DNA from: Phyllobacterium sp. 21LDTY02-6
Lineage (GTDB): Bacteria; Pseudomonadota; Alphaproteobacteria; Rhizobiales; Rhizobiaceae
Direction: 5' to 3'
DNA: 64,000 nt
Assembly (NCBI RefSeq): GCF_023554255.2
Contig: NZ_JAMJWD020000001.1
Location: forward strand, 898,755 to 962,754
Below, one piece after another: positions 34,104-42,385 of this stretch (position 1 is the first letter of the stretch; every line of letters begins with the position of its first letter). Under the pieces are notes generated by a model. The model was given only the letters and a program-made list of their open reading frames with translations, made no database searches and was not told where the DNA came from. The translations under genes and the position numbers were made by a program.

Positions 34104-34972
34104 TGGCGCCAGACGGGCCGCGTCAGGCAGGTCGGGCCGCCCTCGCAGGCGATGCACAGCGCGTCGGCCTCGAAAGTGGTCACCGTGCAGCCGGCGGCTT
34201 CCATCACCGCCCTCGTGCCATCGAAGCCGGCGACGGCGATCACCTCGAAGGGCGCGGTCGGCAGGACATTGAGGTTGAGGCCGTTGCTGGCGGCGAATTC
34301 CTGTTCCGGCGCCGCGATCAGGCGAATGCCGCGCTGCTTCAACAATTGGTAGAAGGCGGCGGGCAAGAGCGGCATGTGCACGAGCGCCAGATCTTCGGCG
34401 AGGGGCGAGATGATCGACATCAGGTGCAGGCAGGCCTCTTCGCCGTGCCAGAGCGGCAGGTCGAAGCCGAGAACGCTGATGCCGAAAGGCCTCAGGATCG
34501 CCGCCAGCTGCTCGATGCCGGCCTGGTTGGTGCGCACGCCGCGGCCGACGGCAAGCGTCGTCGCATCGACCCAGACGCAATCGCCGCCTTCGACGGTGCC
34601 CGGCGCCTCGATCCTGCCAAGCAAAGGCACGCCCATCTGCTGGTAGGTGTCGCCATGAAGGTCCGGCTCCTCCATGCGCAGGCGCTTGCCCATGCGCAGA
34701 AGCACCGCGCCATGGTCGGTCACAAGCGAAGGGTCGTGCGTGAAGATCGAATCCGAAAGTCCGTCATTGCCGTCCCTGATCCAGGTGATATCAGCGCCCG
34801 AGCGCGCAACGAGATCGGCGAAGACGCGATGCTGCTCCGAGGCGCGGATCGGGTCGAACTGCTCGCCATAGTGCCAGACATGGGGTTCCGCACCGGCCAT
34901 GACCCTGTCGGGCATGCGCATGATGACGCGTTTGAGGGGCAGGGCCATGGATTGGGAACCGAATGCGGTCAT
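34100..34972 (-). CDS. Dimethylarginine dimethylaminohydrolase / arginine deiminase family enzyme
   Basis: A 290-residue guanidine-modifying enzyme. Features: acidic substrate-binding segment WIRDGNDGLSDSIFTHDP near residue 65, GTVEGGDCVWVDATTLAVG (Glu/Asp) near 130, the catalytic His in EEACLHLMSIIS near 185, and the nucleophile Cys in CEGGPTCLTRPV near the C-terminus. Its length fits DDAH-type hydrolases better than the 400-residue arginine deiminase ArcA. It would release an amine (dimethylamine, methylamine or ammonia) and citrulline. It is first in a four-gene operon with TetR, AruH and AruI, all joined by ATGA overlaps. The combination with arginine transamination suggests methylarginines or arginine as substrates, an inference. 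Confidence 0.8.
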   Translation of the reverse strand: MTAFGSQSMALPLKRVIMRMPDRVMAGAEPHVWHYGEQFDPIRASEQHRVFADLVARSGADITWIRDGNDGLSDSIFTHDPSLVTDHGAVLLRMGKRLRMEEPDLHGDTYQQMGVPLLGRIEAPGTVEGGDCVWVDATTLAVGRGVRTNQAGIEQLAAILRPFGISVLGFDLPLWHGEEACLHLMSIISPLAEDLALVHMPLLPAAFYQLLKQRGIRLIAAPEQEFAASNGLNLNVLPTAPFEVIAVAGFDGTRAVMEAAGCTVTTFEADALCIACEGGPTCLTRPVWRQ

Positions 34973-35012
34973 CTTATGCTCTCGAAAAATTGTCGCGGAC
35001 GATATTTATACG

Positions 35013-35033
35013 CTTGCATAATTAGAGCGCAAG
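35013..35033. promoter_or_regulatory. Candidate operator dyad between divergent operons
   Basis: CTTGC (35013-35017) and GCAAG (35029-35033) are inverted arms flanking an AT-rich centre with GCATAAT, which resembles a -10 box. The site lies in the 191-base gap between the hydrolase and ATPase genes, where the operon-encoded TetR protein would be expected to act. The short arms make this tentative. Confidence 0.35.
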
Positions 35034-35125
35034 TGGTGTGATGCGTTAAATTCAGGCAAGCAAGACCTGTGCTGACAAAAGAGGCGGATCAATATCGTTA
35101 TGATGATTTCTGCAGTCCCAGCCCG

Positions 35126-35171
35126 GATGGGATCGTCCGAATGAGCCAGATGGAATCATCCGAATGACGAT
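35126..35171 (+). repeat. Imperfect 23-base tandem repeat before the ATPase start, with an 8-codon frame
   Basis: GATGG-GATCGTCCGAATGA begins at 35126 and GATGG-AATCATCCGAATGA at 35149, differing at two of 19 positions. The first copy provides ATG 35141 and a short frame MSQMESSE whose TGA overlaps the ATPase ATG at 35164. This is probably a recent duplication of the start region; an effect on translation is possible. Confidence 0.55.
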
Positions 35172-35973
35172 GAGCACCGCCAGCCCGCTCACCCATCCTT
35201 CGGCCTCGCAAGGCGAGGCGCTCCATGTCTCGAACCTGCACAAGCGCTTCGGCGCGCTGGAAGTGCTCAAGGGCGTCTCGCTGACGGCGAAGGATGGCGA
35301 TGTCGTCGCGCTCATCGGCGGCAGCGGTTCGGGAAAATCGACCTTCCTGCGCTGCGTCAACTTCCTCGAAAACCCGACCAGCGGCGTCATTCGCATCAAT
35401 GGCGAGGAGGTCGAGATGGTCAGCGACGGCGCGGGCGGGCAGGTGCCGGCCAACCGGCGCCAGATCGAGCGCATCAGAAGCCGTCTCGGTATGGTGTTCC
35501 AGAATTTCAACCTTTGGCAGCACATGACCTTGATGCAGAACGTGGTCGAGGTGCCGATCCACGTTCTCGGCATGAAGCGCGACGAGGCGGTGGCGATCGG
35601 CGAGCAATTGCTGGAACGCGTCGGCCTGTCGGCGAAGCGCGATGTCTATCCCGCCTTTCTGTCGGGCGGGCAGCAGCAACGCGCCGCCATTGCGCGGGCG
35701 CTGGCCATTCAGCCGCGCGTGATGCTGTTCGACGAGCCGACATCGGCGCTCGATCCGGAACTGGTGGGCGAGGTGCTCAAGGTCATCGCCGACCTGGCCG
35801 CCGAGGGCCGCACCATGCTGCTGGTGACGCATGAGATGAAGTTCGCCCGCGAGGTCGCGAGCCATGTCATCTACCTGCACAATGGGATCGTGGAGGAGGA
35901 AGGGCCGCCGGACGAGTTGTTCGGATCGCCAAAATCCGAGCGTTTGAAGCAGTTTATACGCACTGTCTCATGA
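35164..35973 (+). CDS. Basic/polar amino-acid ABC transporter ATPase (HisP type)
   Basis: A 269-residue nucleotide-binding subunit. Walker A is GGSGSGKST near residue 57, the Q-loop is MVFQNFNLWQHMTLMQN, the signature is LSGGQQQRAAIARALAIQP, Walker B is VMLFDEPTSALDPELVGEVL and the switch is LLVTHEMKFAREVASHVIYL. This is the HisP/GlnQ class for histidine, lysine, arginine, ornithine and similar substrates. Its stop overlaps an ATG by ATGA and the binding-protein gene follows, then two permeases, so the four genes are one operon. Divergence from the DDAH/AruH/AruI operon suggests that it imports arginine or a methylated arginine. Confidence 0.92.
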   Translation: MTMSTASPLTHPSASQGEALHVSNLHKRFGALEVLKGVSLTAKDGDVVALIGGSGSGKSTFLRCVNFLENPTSGVIRINGEEVEMVSDGAGGQVPANRRQIERIRSRLGMVFQNFNLWQHMTLMQNVVEVPIHVLGMKRDEAVAIGEQLLERVGLSAKRDVYPAFLSGGQQQRAAIARALAIQPRVMLFDEPTSALDPELVGEVLKVIADLAAEGRTMLLVTHEMKFAREVASHVIYLHNGIVEEEGPPDELFGSPKSERLKQFIRTVS

Positions 35974-36014
35974 ATGAAATTAACAATGAACGGGAAAACC
36001 GGGGAACAACAAGC

Positions 36015-36824
36015 ATGGAGACCAGAATGAAGATGCTCGTAAAATCAGCCATCGCCGCCGGTGTCGTGGCCGCCACGATGGGAATGGCCGCCACGATGGG
36101 CATGGCCAAGGCCGAGACCGTGAAAGTCGGCATTGCCGCGGAACCCTATCCGCCCTTCGCCTCGCCGGATGCTTCCGGCAAGTGGCAGGGCTGGGAAGTC
36201 GAGATCGCCATGGCGCTGTGCGAGGAGGCCAAGCTCGACTGCGAGATCACGCCGGTGTCGTGGGATGGCATCATTCCGGCGCTGACCACGAAGAAGATCG
36301 ACATCATCACCGCCTCGATGTCGATCACCGCCGAGCGCGAGAAAACCATCGATTTTTCGGACAAGTACTATAATACGCCGACGGTCATTCTCGGCTCGAA
36401 GGACGTGAAGATGGAGCCGACGCCGGAGGGGCTGAAGGACAAGATCATCGGCGTCCAGGTCTCGACCGTGCACCAGGCCTATGTGAAGAAGCATTTCGGC
36501 GATACCGCAGCCGAGATCAAGGAATACCAGACGCAGGACGAGGCCAACCAGGATCTCGCGGCCGGACGCATTGACGCGACGCAGGCCGATGCGCTTGCGC
36601 TGGAGACTTTCGCCGCCACGGATACGGGCAAGGCCTGTTGCGAGATCAAGGGCAAGGTCGCCGACGATCTCGAAGTGCTGGGGCCGGGTGTCGGTGTCGG
36701 CATACGCAAGGGCGATACGGCGATGAAGGAAAAGATGAACGCCGCGATCAAGGGCATCCGCGCCAACGGCAAATATGACGAAATCTCGAAGAAGTACTTC
36801 AACTTCGATATTTTCGGCGGTTGA
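36015..36824 (+). CDS. LAO-type amino-acid ABC substrate-binding protein
   Basis: A 269-residue periplasmic protein of SBP family 3. The signal peptide includes MKMLVKSAIAAGVVAATMGM and a repeated ATMGMA, cut near AKA. The mature protein has VKVGIAAEPYPPFASPD, WQGWEVEIAMAL, WDGIIPALTTKKIDIITASM, TAEREKTIDFSDKYYNTP and GVQVSTVHQAYVKKHF, all typical of lysine/arginine/ornithine binders, with a CC pair at KACCEIKG. The frame is open from ATG 35970, which overlaps the ATPase stop. ATG 36015 (GGGGAA upstream) or 36027 (GGAG upstream) gives a normal signal peptide and is preferred. Together with the operon context this fits arginine-like ligands. Confidence 0.9.
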   Translation: METRMKMLVKSAIAAGVVAATMGMAATMGMAKAETVKVGIAAEPYPPFASPDASGKWQGWEVEIAMALCEEAKLDCEITPVSWDGIIPALTTKKIDIITASMSITAEREKTIDFSDKYYNTPTVILGSKDVKMEPTPEGLKDKIIGVQVSTVHQAYVKKHFGDTAAEIKEYQTQDEANQDLAAGRIDATQADALALETFAATDTGKACCEIKGKVADDLEVLGPGVGVGIRKGDTAMKEKMNAAIKGIRANGKYDEISKKYFNFDIFGG

Positions 36825-36833
36825 GCCTCGCTG

Positions 36834-36855
36834 GCCGGGGCCTGACGGTCCCGGC
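36834..36855 (+). terminator. Intra-operon stem-loop after the binding-protein gene
   Basis: GCCGGGGCC (36834-36842) and GGTCCCGGC (36847-36855) pair over nine positions with one G-T and loop TGAC, followed by TTTCCCC. It lies between the binding-protein and permease genes. Such stems commonly stabilise the upstream mRNA and reduce permease expression rather than end the transcript. Confidence 0.6.
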
Positions 36856-36890
36856 TTTCCCCTCCCGACAAGCGTTCAAGTGAGGCTGGA

Positions 36891-37643
36891 TTGACCGACG
36901 CATCCCTCGTGCCGCAGGCTGTGCTCGACCTTCTGGCACTGCTGTCGCCCAGCCCGCCCGGCTGGGGCGGCAATCTCCTGCGCGGGCTGCTGCATTCGCT
37001 GCAGATCGCCTTCGGCTCCTTCGCCATGGGACTGATGATCGGCACGCTCGGCGCCTATGCCAAGCTCTATGGCGGGCCGATCGCCAGGGATCTCGCCGCG
37101 ATCTATACCACCGTGGTGCGCGCGGTTCCCGAACTCGTGCTGATCCTTCTTCTCTATTATGCCGGTACCGATCTCATCAACCGCGTGCTCGAATCCGCCG
37201 GCTATGCCCGGGTCGACATCAATGGGCTGGTGGCGGGCATCGTCGTGCTCGGCTTCGTGCAGGGCGCCTATGCGACGGAAGTGCTGCGCGGCGCGATCAA
37301 GGCCATACCGCAAGGCGAGATCGAAGCGGCGCGCGCCTATGGCATGGGGCCGATGCTGATGATGCGGCGCATCACGCTGCCGGCGATGCTGCCCTATGCG
37401 TTGCCGGGATTGGCCAATCTCTGGCTCATTTCCACCAAGGACACCGCCTTGCTGGCCGTGGTGGGCTTCAGCGAACTGACGCTGGAGACGCGGCAGGCGG
37501 CCGGGGCCACCAAGGCCTATTTCCTGTTCTTCATGGCGGCGGGAGCGCTCTATCTCCTTGTCACGCTGTTTTCCAACGCCATCATCGGCCGGATCGAGAA
37601 ATGGGCGCGCCGCGGCCTGCCATCGGCGAAAGGGGCGCGCTGA
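36891..37643 (+). CDS. Amino-acid ABC permease (HisQ type)
   Basis: A 250-residue inner-membrane permease with about five membrane segments. NLLRGLLHSLQIAFGSFAMG opens the His/Glu/Gln/Arg permease domain, TTVVRAVPELVLILLLYY is the conserved loop, and the EAA motif reads EIEAARAYGMGPMLMMRRIT. TTG 36891 is used as start since the match with homologues begins here and no ATG precedes the first helix. Its TGA shares one base with the ATG of the second permease (TGATG). Partner of the HisP-type ATPase and LAO-type binding protein upstream. Confidence 0.92.
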   Translation: MTDASLVPQAVLDLLALLSPSPPGWGGNLLRGLLHSLQIAFGSFAMGLMIGTLGAYAKLYGGPIARDLAAIYTTVVRAVPELVLILLLYYAGTDLINRVLESAGYARVDINGLVAGIVVLGFVQGAYATEVLRGAIKAIPQGEIEAARAYGMGPMLMMRRITLPAMLPYALPGLANLWLISTKDTALLAVVGFSELTLETRQAAGATKAYFLFFMAAGALYLLVTLFSNAIIGRIEKWARRGLPSAKGAR

Positions 37644-38488
37644 TGAGCAATACCGCACCCAAGCTCGAAACGCCGCTGGATACCTTTTCCATCCACAAGG
37701 AGGGCGGGCCGCCATTCCGGCTGAGGGACATGCCGCCGCACCGGATCGTTCTGGTGCTGATCGGCCTGGCGCTGGTGGCCTCGGCAGCCATCTTCATGCG
37801 CTGGGACTGGCTGCCCTCCTATGGCGGGCTGATCCTGCAAGGCTTGTGGCGGACGATCTGGATTCTCGTCGTGACGGTGGTGCTGGGCTTTCTTCTGGCG
37901 GTGCCGCTCGGCCTTGCGCAGGCCGCCGGCCCCGCGATCTTCGCCATACCGGCCAGATGGTTCTGCACCGTCATTCGCGGCACGCCGCTGCTCTTGCAAT
38001 TATGGCTGCTCTATTACGGCCTCGGCTCGCTTTTTCCACAATATCCCTGGATCAGGGGTTCCGAGCTCTGGCCCTATCTGCGCCAGGCCTGGCCCTATGC
38101 GGTGCTTGCGCTGACGCTGTCCTATGCCGGCTATGAGGGCGAGGTCATGCGCGGAGCCTTTGCCGGCGTGCCGAAGGGTCAGCTCGAGGCGGCACGCGCC
38201 TTCGGCATGCGGCGCTTCACTATCCTCAGGCGCATCTGGCTGCCGCAGGCGATCCACCGGGCGTTGCCGACGCTGGCGGGCGAGGCGGTCCTGCAGTTGA
38301 AATCGACGCCGCTTGTCGCAACCATCACGGTGGTCGATCTTTATTCGGTCGCCTCGCGCGTGCGGCAGGATACGTTCATCACCTATGAGCCGCTCCTGCT
38401 GCTGGCCGCCGGTTACCTGATCATCACCGGCATCATCGTTTTTCTGTTCCGCAAGCTGGAACGGCTGATCCCCTCGCGTCTCGGTTGA
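37643..38488 (+). CDS. Amino-acid ABC permease (HisM type)
   Basis: The second permease, 281 residues. It starts MSNTAPKLETPLDTFSIHKE, a cytoplasmic leader longer than in enterobacterial HisM, then IVLVLIGLALVASAAIFM as an extra N-terminal helix. Domain features are LILQGLWRTIWILVVTVVLG, WFCTVIRGTPLLLQLWLLYYG, and the EAA loop GQLEAARAFGMRRFTILRRI. ATG 37643 overlaps the stop of the first permease by one base; the few codons of open frame before it are out of context. It completes the four-gene transporter. A 180-base gap then separates it from the CocE gene. Confidence 0.92.
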   Translation: MSNTAPKLETPLDTFSIHKEGGPPFRLRDMPPHRIVLVLIGLALVASAAIFMRWDWLPSYGGLILQGLWRTIWILVVTVVLGFLLAVPLGLAQAAGPAIFAIPARWFCTVIRGTPLLLQLWLLYYGLGSLFPQYPWIRGSELWPYLRQAWPYAVLALTLSYAGYEGEVMRGAFAGVPKGQLEAARAFGMRRFTILRRIWLPQAIHRALPTLAGEAVLQLKSTPLVATITVVDLYSVASRVRQDTFITYEPLLLLAAGYLIITGIIVFLFRKLERLIPSRLG

Positions 38489-38668
38489 GGAAGAATGGGA
38501 AGGTGGCGCAAATGACGGCTCGAATGTCGCAAGTGTTTTATGCAGCGGTTGAGCAAGTGCGCATAGTGGCATAGGTAAACCTCGTAAAGACGGGAATCAG
38601 GAGCTCGACCGCCGGCGGCTGCAGGCGGTTCGTCCATTTCCATCGGGGCGAGGCAACAAGGGCGGGTA

Positions 38669-40672
38669 ATGCGGACGGTAGACAGGTTTCCACGCAATAT
38701 CATCGAACATGCCGACATGGGCATCGCAATGCCGGATGGCTGCCGGCTCTCGGCGCGGGTCTGGATGCCGGACGACGCTTCCGAACAGCCGGTGCCGGCG
38801 ATCCTGGAATTTCTTCCCTACCGCAAGCGCGACGGCACCACTGCGCGGGACAATCTCACCCATCCCTATTTCGCCGGCCATGGCTATGCCTGCCTGCGCG
38901 TCGACATGCGCGGCAATGGCGATTCCGAAGGGCTGATGGAGGATGAATATTCCGAACAGGAGCTAGGCGACGCCTGCGATGTCATCGCCTGGATCGCCAG
39001 CCAGCCCTGGTGCAGCGGCACCGTCGGCATGATGGGGATTTCCTGGGGCGGGTTCAATTCGCTGCAGGTCGCGGCCCTGCAGCCGCCGGCACTCAAGGCG
39101 ATCATCACGCTCTGTTCCACCGACGACCGCTATGCCGACGATATCCATTACAAGGGCGGGCTGCTGCTCAACGAGAATCTCGGCTGGGGCGCGACGATGC
39201 TGGCCTATTCCTCGCGCGCGCCGGACCCTGCCTTGCGCGGCGAGAAATGGCGCGACATGTGGCGCGAGCGGCTGGAGAACGAACCGTTCCTGCCGGCGGT
39301 CTGGCTGCGGCACCAGACGCGCGACGCCTATTGGAAGCGCGGTTCCGTCTGCGAGGATTTCGCTTCGATCAAGGCGGCGACCCTGGCCATCGGCGGCTGG
39401 GGCGATGCCTACAAGAACGCCGTGCCGCGGCTGATGCAGGGTATCGGCGCGCCGGTGAAGGGCATCATCGGCCCCTGGGTGCACAAATATCCGCATTTCG
39501 CCGTGCCGGCGCCGCGCATCGGCTTCCTGCAGGAGGCACTGCGCTGGTGGGATCGCTGGCTGAAGGATATCGACACCGGCGTCGAGGGCGATCCGGCCTA
39601 TCGCGGCTACCTCATGGACAGCGTCCGGCCGAAGAGCTGGTACACGGAGCGCCCGGGGTGCTGGATCGCCGAGCCGCAATGGCCGTCCGCCACGATCGGC
39701 AGCCGCAGCTACCATCTCGGTTCCGGCATGGTGCTGGCCGACGAAGCCGGTGCGGCTTTCGCCCATCTCGTCTCCTCGCCGCAGGATTGCGGCATGATGG
39801 GCGGCGAATATTGCGCCATATGGCTGGGGCCGGAACTGCCGGGCGACCAGCGCCGCGACGATGCGCTGTCGCTATGCTACGACCGGGCGCTGGACGAGAC
39901 GATCGACATTGTCGGCGCGCCGGAAATCAGCTTGACGCTGGCGAGCGACAGGCCGGTGGCGATGGTCGCCGTGCGGCTCTGCGACGTGCATCCGGACGGC
40001 GCCTCGACGCGCATCACCTATGGCGTCTTCAATCTTTGCCATCGCGGCGGCCACGACGCGCCGCAGCCGCTGGAACCGGGGCAGGAATACCGCATCAGCT
40101 TCAAGCTCGACGACATCGCCTATCGCATCCCGGCCGGGCACAGGCTGAGGGTGGCCGTTTCCTCGTCCTACTGGCCGATGGTCTGGCCCTCGCCGCAGCA
40201 GGCGAGCCTGACATTGAGCGCCGGCCGGATCGACATTCCCGCCCGAAAGCTGGCAGAGGGCGATGAATGGACCTTCGCCGAACCGGAAGCGGCCGCGCCA
40301 TGGCAGCTCGACATCCTGCGGGAAGCCGCCAACAGGCGCCATATCGAGCATGACCAGGTCAGCGGCAGGATCGCGCTCGTCATCGAGGATGATTTCGGCG
40401 AGGCCCGCGACCGGGATCACGGGCTGATCCATGGCGGCACCGCCCGCGAGCGCTGGGAGATCGATCCGGGCGATCCGCTGTCGGCGCGCGGCGAGACGCA
40501 CTGGACGGAAATATCCGGACGGGACGACTGGCGGATAAGGACGGAGACCTTCACGACGATGCGCTCGGACGCCGGGCATTTCTATCTCACGGGCCGCATC
40601 GAGGCCTATGAGAACGACGAACTCGCGTTCGAGCGGGACTTTGACGAAACGATCGAACGCCATTTCATTTGA
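38669..40672 (+). CDS. CocE/NonD family hydrolase (peptidase S15)
   Basis: A 667-residue serine hydrolase. The alpha/beta core has LEFLPYRKRDGTT, LRVDMRGNGDSEG and the nucleophile elbow GMMGISWGGFNSLQVAAL near residue 125; the C-terminal jelly-roll domain contains YRISFKLDDIAYRIPAGHRL and VAVSSSYWPMVWPSPQ, as in CocE and X-prolyl dipeptidases. No signal peptide is visible, so it is cytoplasmic. It lies 110 bases before a complete peptide-type ABC transporter on the same strand and probably hydrolyses an ester or amide brought in by it. Substrate unknown. Confidence 0.88.
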   Translation: MRTVDRFPRNIIEHADMGIAMPDGCRLSARVWMPDDASEQPVPAILEFLPYRKRDGTTARDNLTHPYFAGHGYACLRVDMRGNGDSEGLMEDEYSEQELGDACDVIAWIASQPWCSGTVGMMGISWGGFNSLQVAALQPPALKAIITLCSTDDRYADDIHYKGGLLLNENLGWGATMLAYSSRAPDPALRGEKWRDMWRERLENEPFLPAVWLRHQTRDAYWKRGSVCEDFASIKAATLAIGGWGDAYKNAVPRLMQGIGAPVKGIIGPWVHKYPHFAVPAPRIGFLQEALRWWDRWLKDIDTGVEGDPAYRGYLMDSVRPKSWYTERPGCWIAEPQWPSATIGSRSYHLGSGMVLADEAGAAFAHLVSSPQDCGMMGGEYCAIWLGPELPGDQRRDDALSLCYDRALDETIDIVGAPEISLTLASDRPVAMVAVRLCDVHPDGASTRITYGVFNLCHRGGHDAPQPLEPGQEYRISFKLDDIAYRIPAGHRLRVAVSSSYWPMVWPSPQQASLTLSAGRIDIPARKLAEGDEWTFAEPEAAAPWQLDILREAANRRHIEHDQVSGRIALVIEDDFGEARDRDHGLIHGGTARERWEIDPGDPLSARGETHWTEISGRDDWRIRTETFTTMRSDAGHFYLTGRIEAYENDELAFERDFDETIERHFI

Positions 40673-40782
40673 GGCATTGCACCGCGACTGGAATGACGAG
40701 TTGAAATTTGCGACGATAGAGTTGAATATTTCACATAACCGGCTGGCGCCATGCGCCTCCATAAAAAGAAGGGGAAAGTAGA

Positions 40783-42372
40783 ATGTCCAGAGAACTCGAT
40801 TATCTGAGCCGCCGGGTAGCCCAGGGAAAACTGTCGCGCCGCGACTTCCTCGGCCGGGCCGCGGCCCTTGGCGTCACCAGCGTTTTCGCCAATTCCCTGC
40901 TCGGCAGCGCCGCGCTGGCCGAAGGGCCGGTCAAGGGCGGCACGCTCAAGGCCGGCATGCAGGGCGGCGCCTCGACGGACAGTCTCGACCCCGCCACCTG
41001 GCAGAGCCAGGTTCCCTACAAGTTCGGCCGCCAATGGGGCGAACAGCTGGTGGAGATCCAGCCGGACGGCACGCTCCAGGCCAAGCTCGCCGAGGAATGG
41101 GGCTCCTCGGACGACGCCAAGGTCTGGACCTTCAAGATCCGCAAGGATGTCGAGTTCCACGATGGCAAGACGATGACGCCCGACGACGTGGTCGCGACCA
41201 TGGAGCGGCATTCGGACGCCAATTCGAAATCCGGCGCTCTCGGCGTCATGGGCGGCATCTCCAATGTCAAGCGCGATGGCGACACGGTCGTCTTCACGCT
41301 CAAGGAACCCAATGCCGACCTGCCGTTCCTGCTGGATGATTATCACCTGATGATCCAGCCCAATGGCGGCAAGGACAAGCCGACCGCCGGCATCGGCACC
41401 GGACCCTACAAGGTGGTGACGGAAGAGCCGGGCGTACGGCATATCGGCGCGAAATTCGCCAATTACTGGAACGGCGACAAGCGCGGCCATGCCGAGCAGA
41501 TCGAGATCATCGTCATCAACGACGCCACGGCGCGCACATCCGCGCTGCAGTCGGGCCAGGTCCACATGATCAACCGCGTCGAGCCGAAGATCGTCGATCT
41601 CGTCAAGCGCGTGCCTGGCGTCACCATCCAGAACGTCGCCGGCAAGGGGCATTACGTGTTCATCGCCCATTGCAACACTGCGCCATTCGACAATAACGAC
41701 CTGCGGCTGGCGCTGAAATATGCGATGAACCGCGAGGACATGGTGGAGAAGATCCTGCGCGGCTATGGCTCGGTCGGCAATGACTTCCCCATCAACAAGG
41801 CCTATCCGCTGTTCTCGGACGATATCGAGCAGCGCGCCTATGATCCCGACAAGGCTGCCTTCCATTTCAAGAAGTCCGGCCATGACGGTCCTGTCCTGCT
41901 GCGCACGTCGGATGTCGCCTTTCCGGGCGCGGTCGATGCGGCCCAGCTCTACCAGCAGAGCGCCGCGAAGGCCGGGATCACCATCGAGGTCAAGCGCGAG
42001 CCGGGCGACGGCTACTGGTCGGAGGTGTGGAACAAGCAGCCATTCTCCGAATCCTACTGGGGCGGACGCCCGACGCAGGACCAGATGTATTCGACCGCCT
42101 ATCTGTCGACCGCGGACTGGAACGATACGCGCTTCTTCAACGAGAAGTTCGACAAGATGCTGATTACGGCGCGCGGCGAGCTGGACGAGACCAAGCGCAA
42201 GCAGATCTATCGCGACATGGGGACGATCGTGCGCGACGAGGGCGGCGTGATCGTGCCGATGTTCAACGATTTCATCGATGCGACCAGCGCCAAGGTCGGC
42301 GGCTGGGTGCCTGACGGCAATCAGGAGATGAGCGGGGGTTATGCGCTGTCGCGCTGCTGGCTGAACGCCTGA
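40783..42372 (+). CDS. Peptide-type ABC substrate-binding protein (SBP family 5, Tat-exported)
   Basis: A 529-residue periplasmic protein. The N-terminus MSRELDYLSRRVAQGKLSRR, followed by DFLGRAAALGVTS, contains the twin-arginine motif SRRDFLG, so it is exported folded. The SBP_bac_5 core includes LAEEWGSSDDAKVWTFKIRK, VEFHDGKTMTPDDVVATMER, GTGPYKVV, and NDLRLALKYAMNREDMVEKI. It heads an operon of two permeases and a fused double ATPase. GGGGAAAG precedes ATG 40783. The ligand could be a peptide, or another compound such as an amide cleaved by the upstream CocE-type hydrolase. Confidence 0.92.
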   Translation: MSRELDYLSRRVAQGKLSRRDFLGRAAALGVTSVFANSLLGSAALAEGPVKGGTLKAGMQGGASTDSLDPATWQSQVPYKFGRQWGEQLVEIQPDGTLQAKLAEEWGSSDDAKVWTFKIRKDVEFHDGKTMTPDDVVATMERHSDANSKSGALGVMGGISNVKRDGDTVVFTLKEPNADLPFLLDDYHLMIQPNGGKDKPTAGIGTGPYKVVTEEPGVRHIGAKFANYWNGDKRGHAEQIEIIVINDATARTSALQSGQVHMINRVEPKIVDLVKRVPGVTIQNVAGKGHYVFIAHCNTAPFDNNDLRLALKYAMNREDMVEKILRGYGSVGNDFPINKAYPLFSDDIEQRAYDPDKAAFHFKKSGHDGPVLLRTSDVAFPGAVDAAQLYQQSAAKAGITIEVKREPGDGYWSEVWNKQPFSESYWGGRPTQDQMYSTAYLSTADWNDTRFFNEKFDKMLITARGELDETKRKQIYRDMGTIVRDEGGVIVPMFNDFIDATSAKVGGWVPDGNQEMSGGYALSRCWLNA

Positions 42373-42385
42373 CCGGGCCGTTCGG

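Noticed and set aside
34100-34972. Arginine deiminase ArcA
   Set aside because: At 290 residues it lacks the helical insertion of ArcA; the size and GPTCLTRP end match DDAH-type hydrolases.
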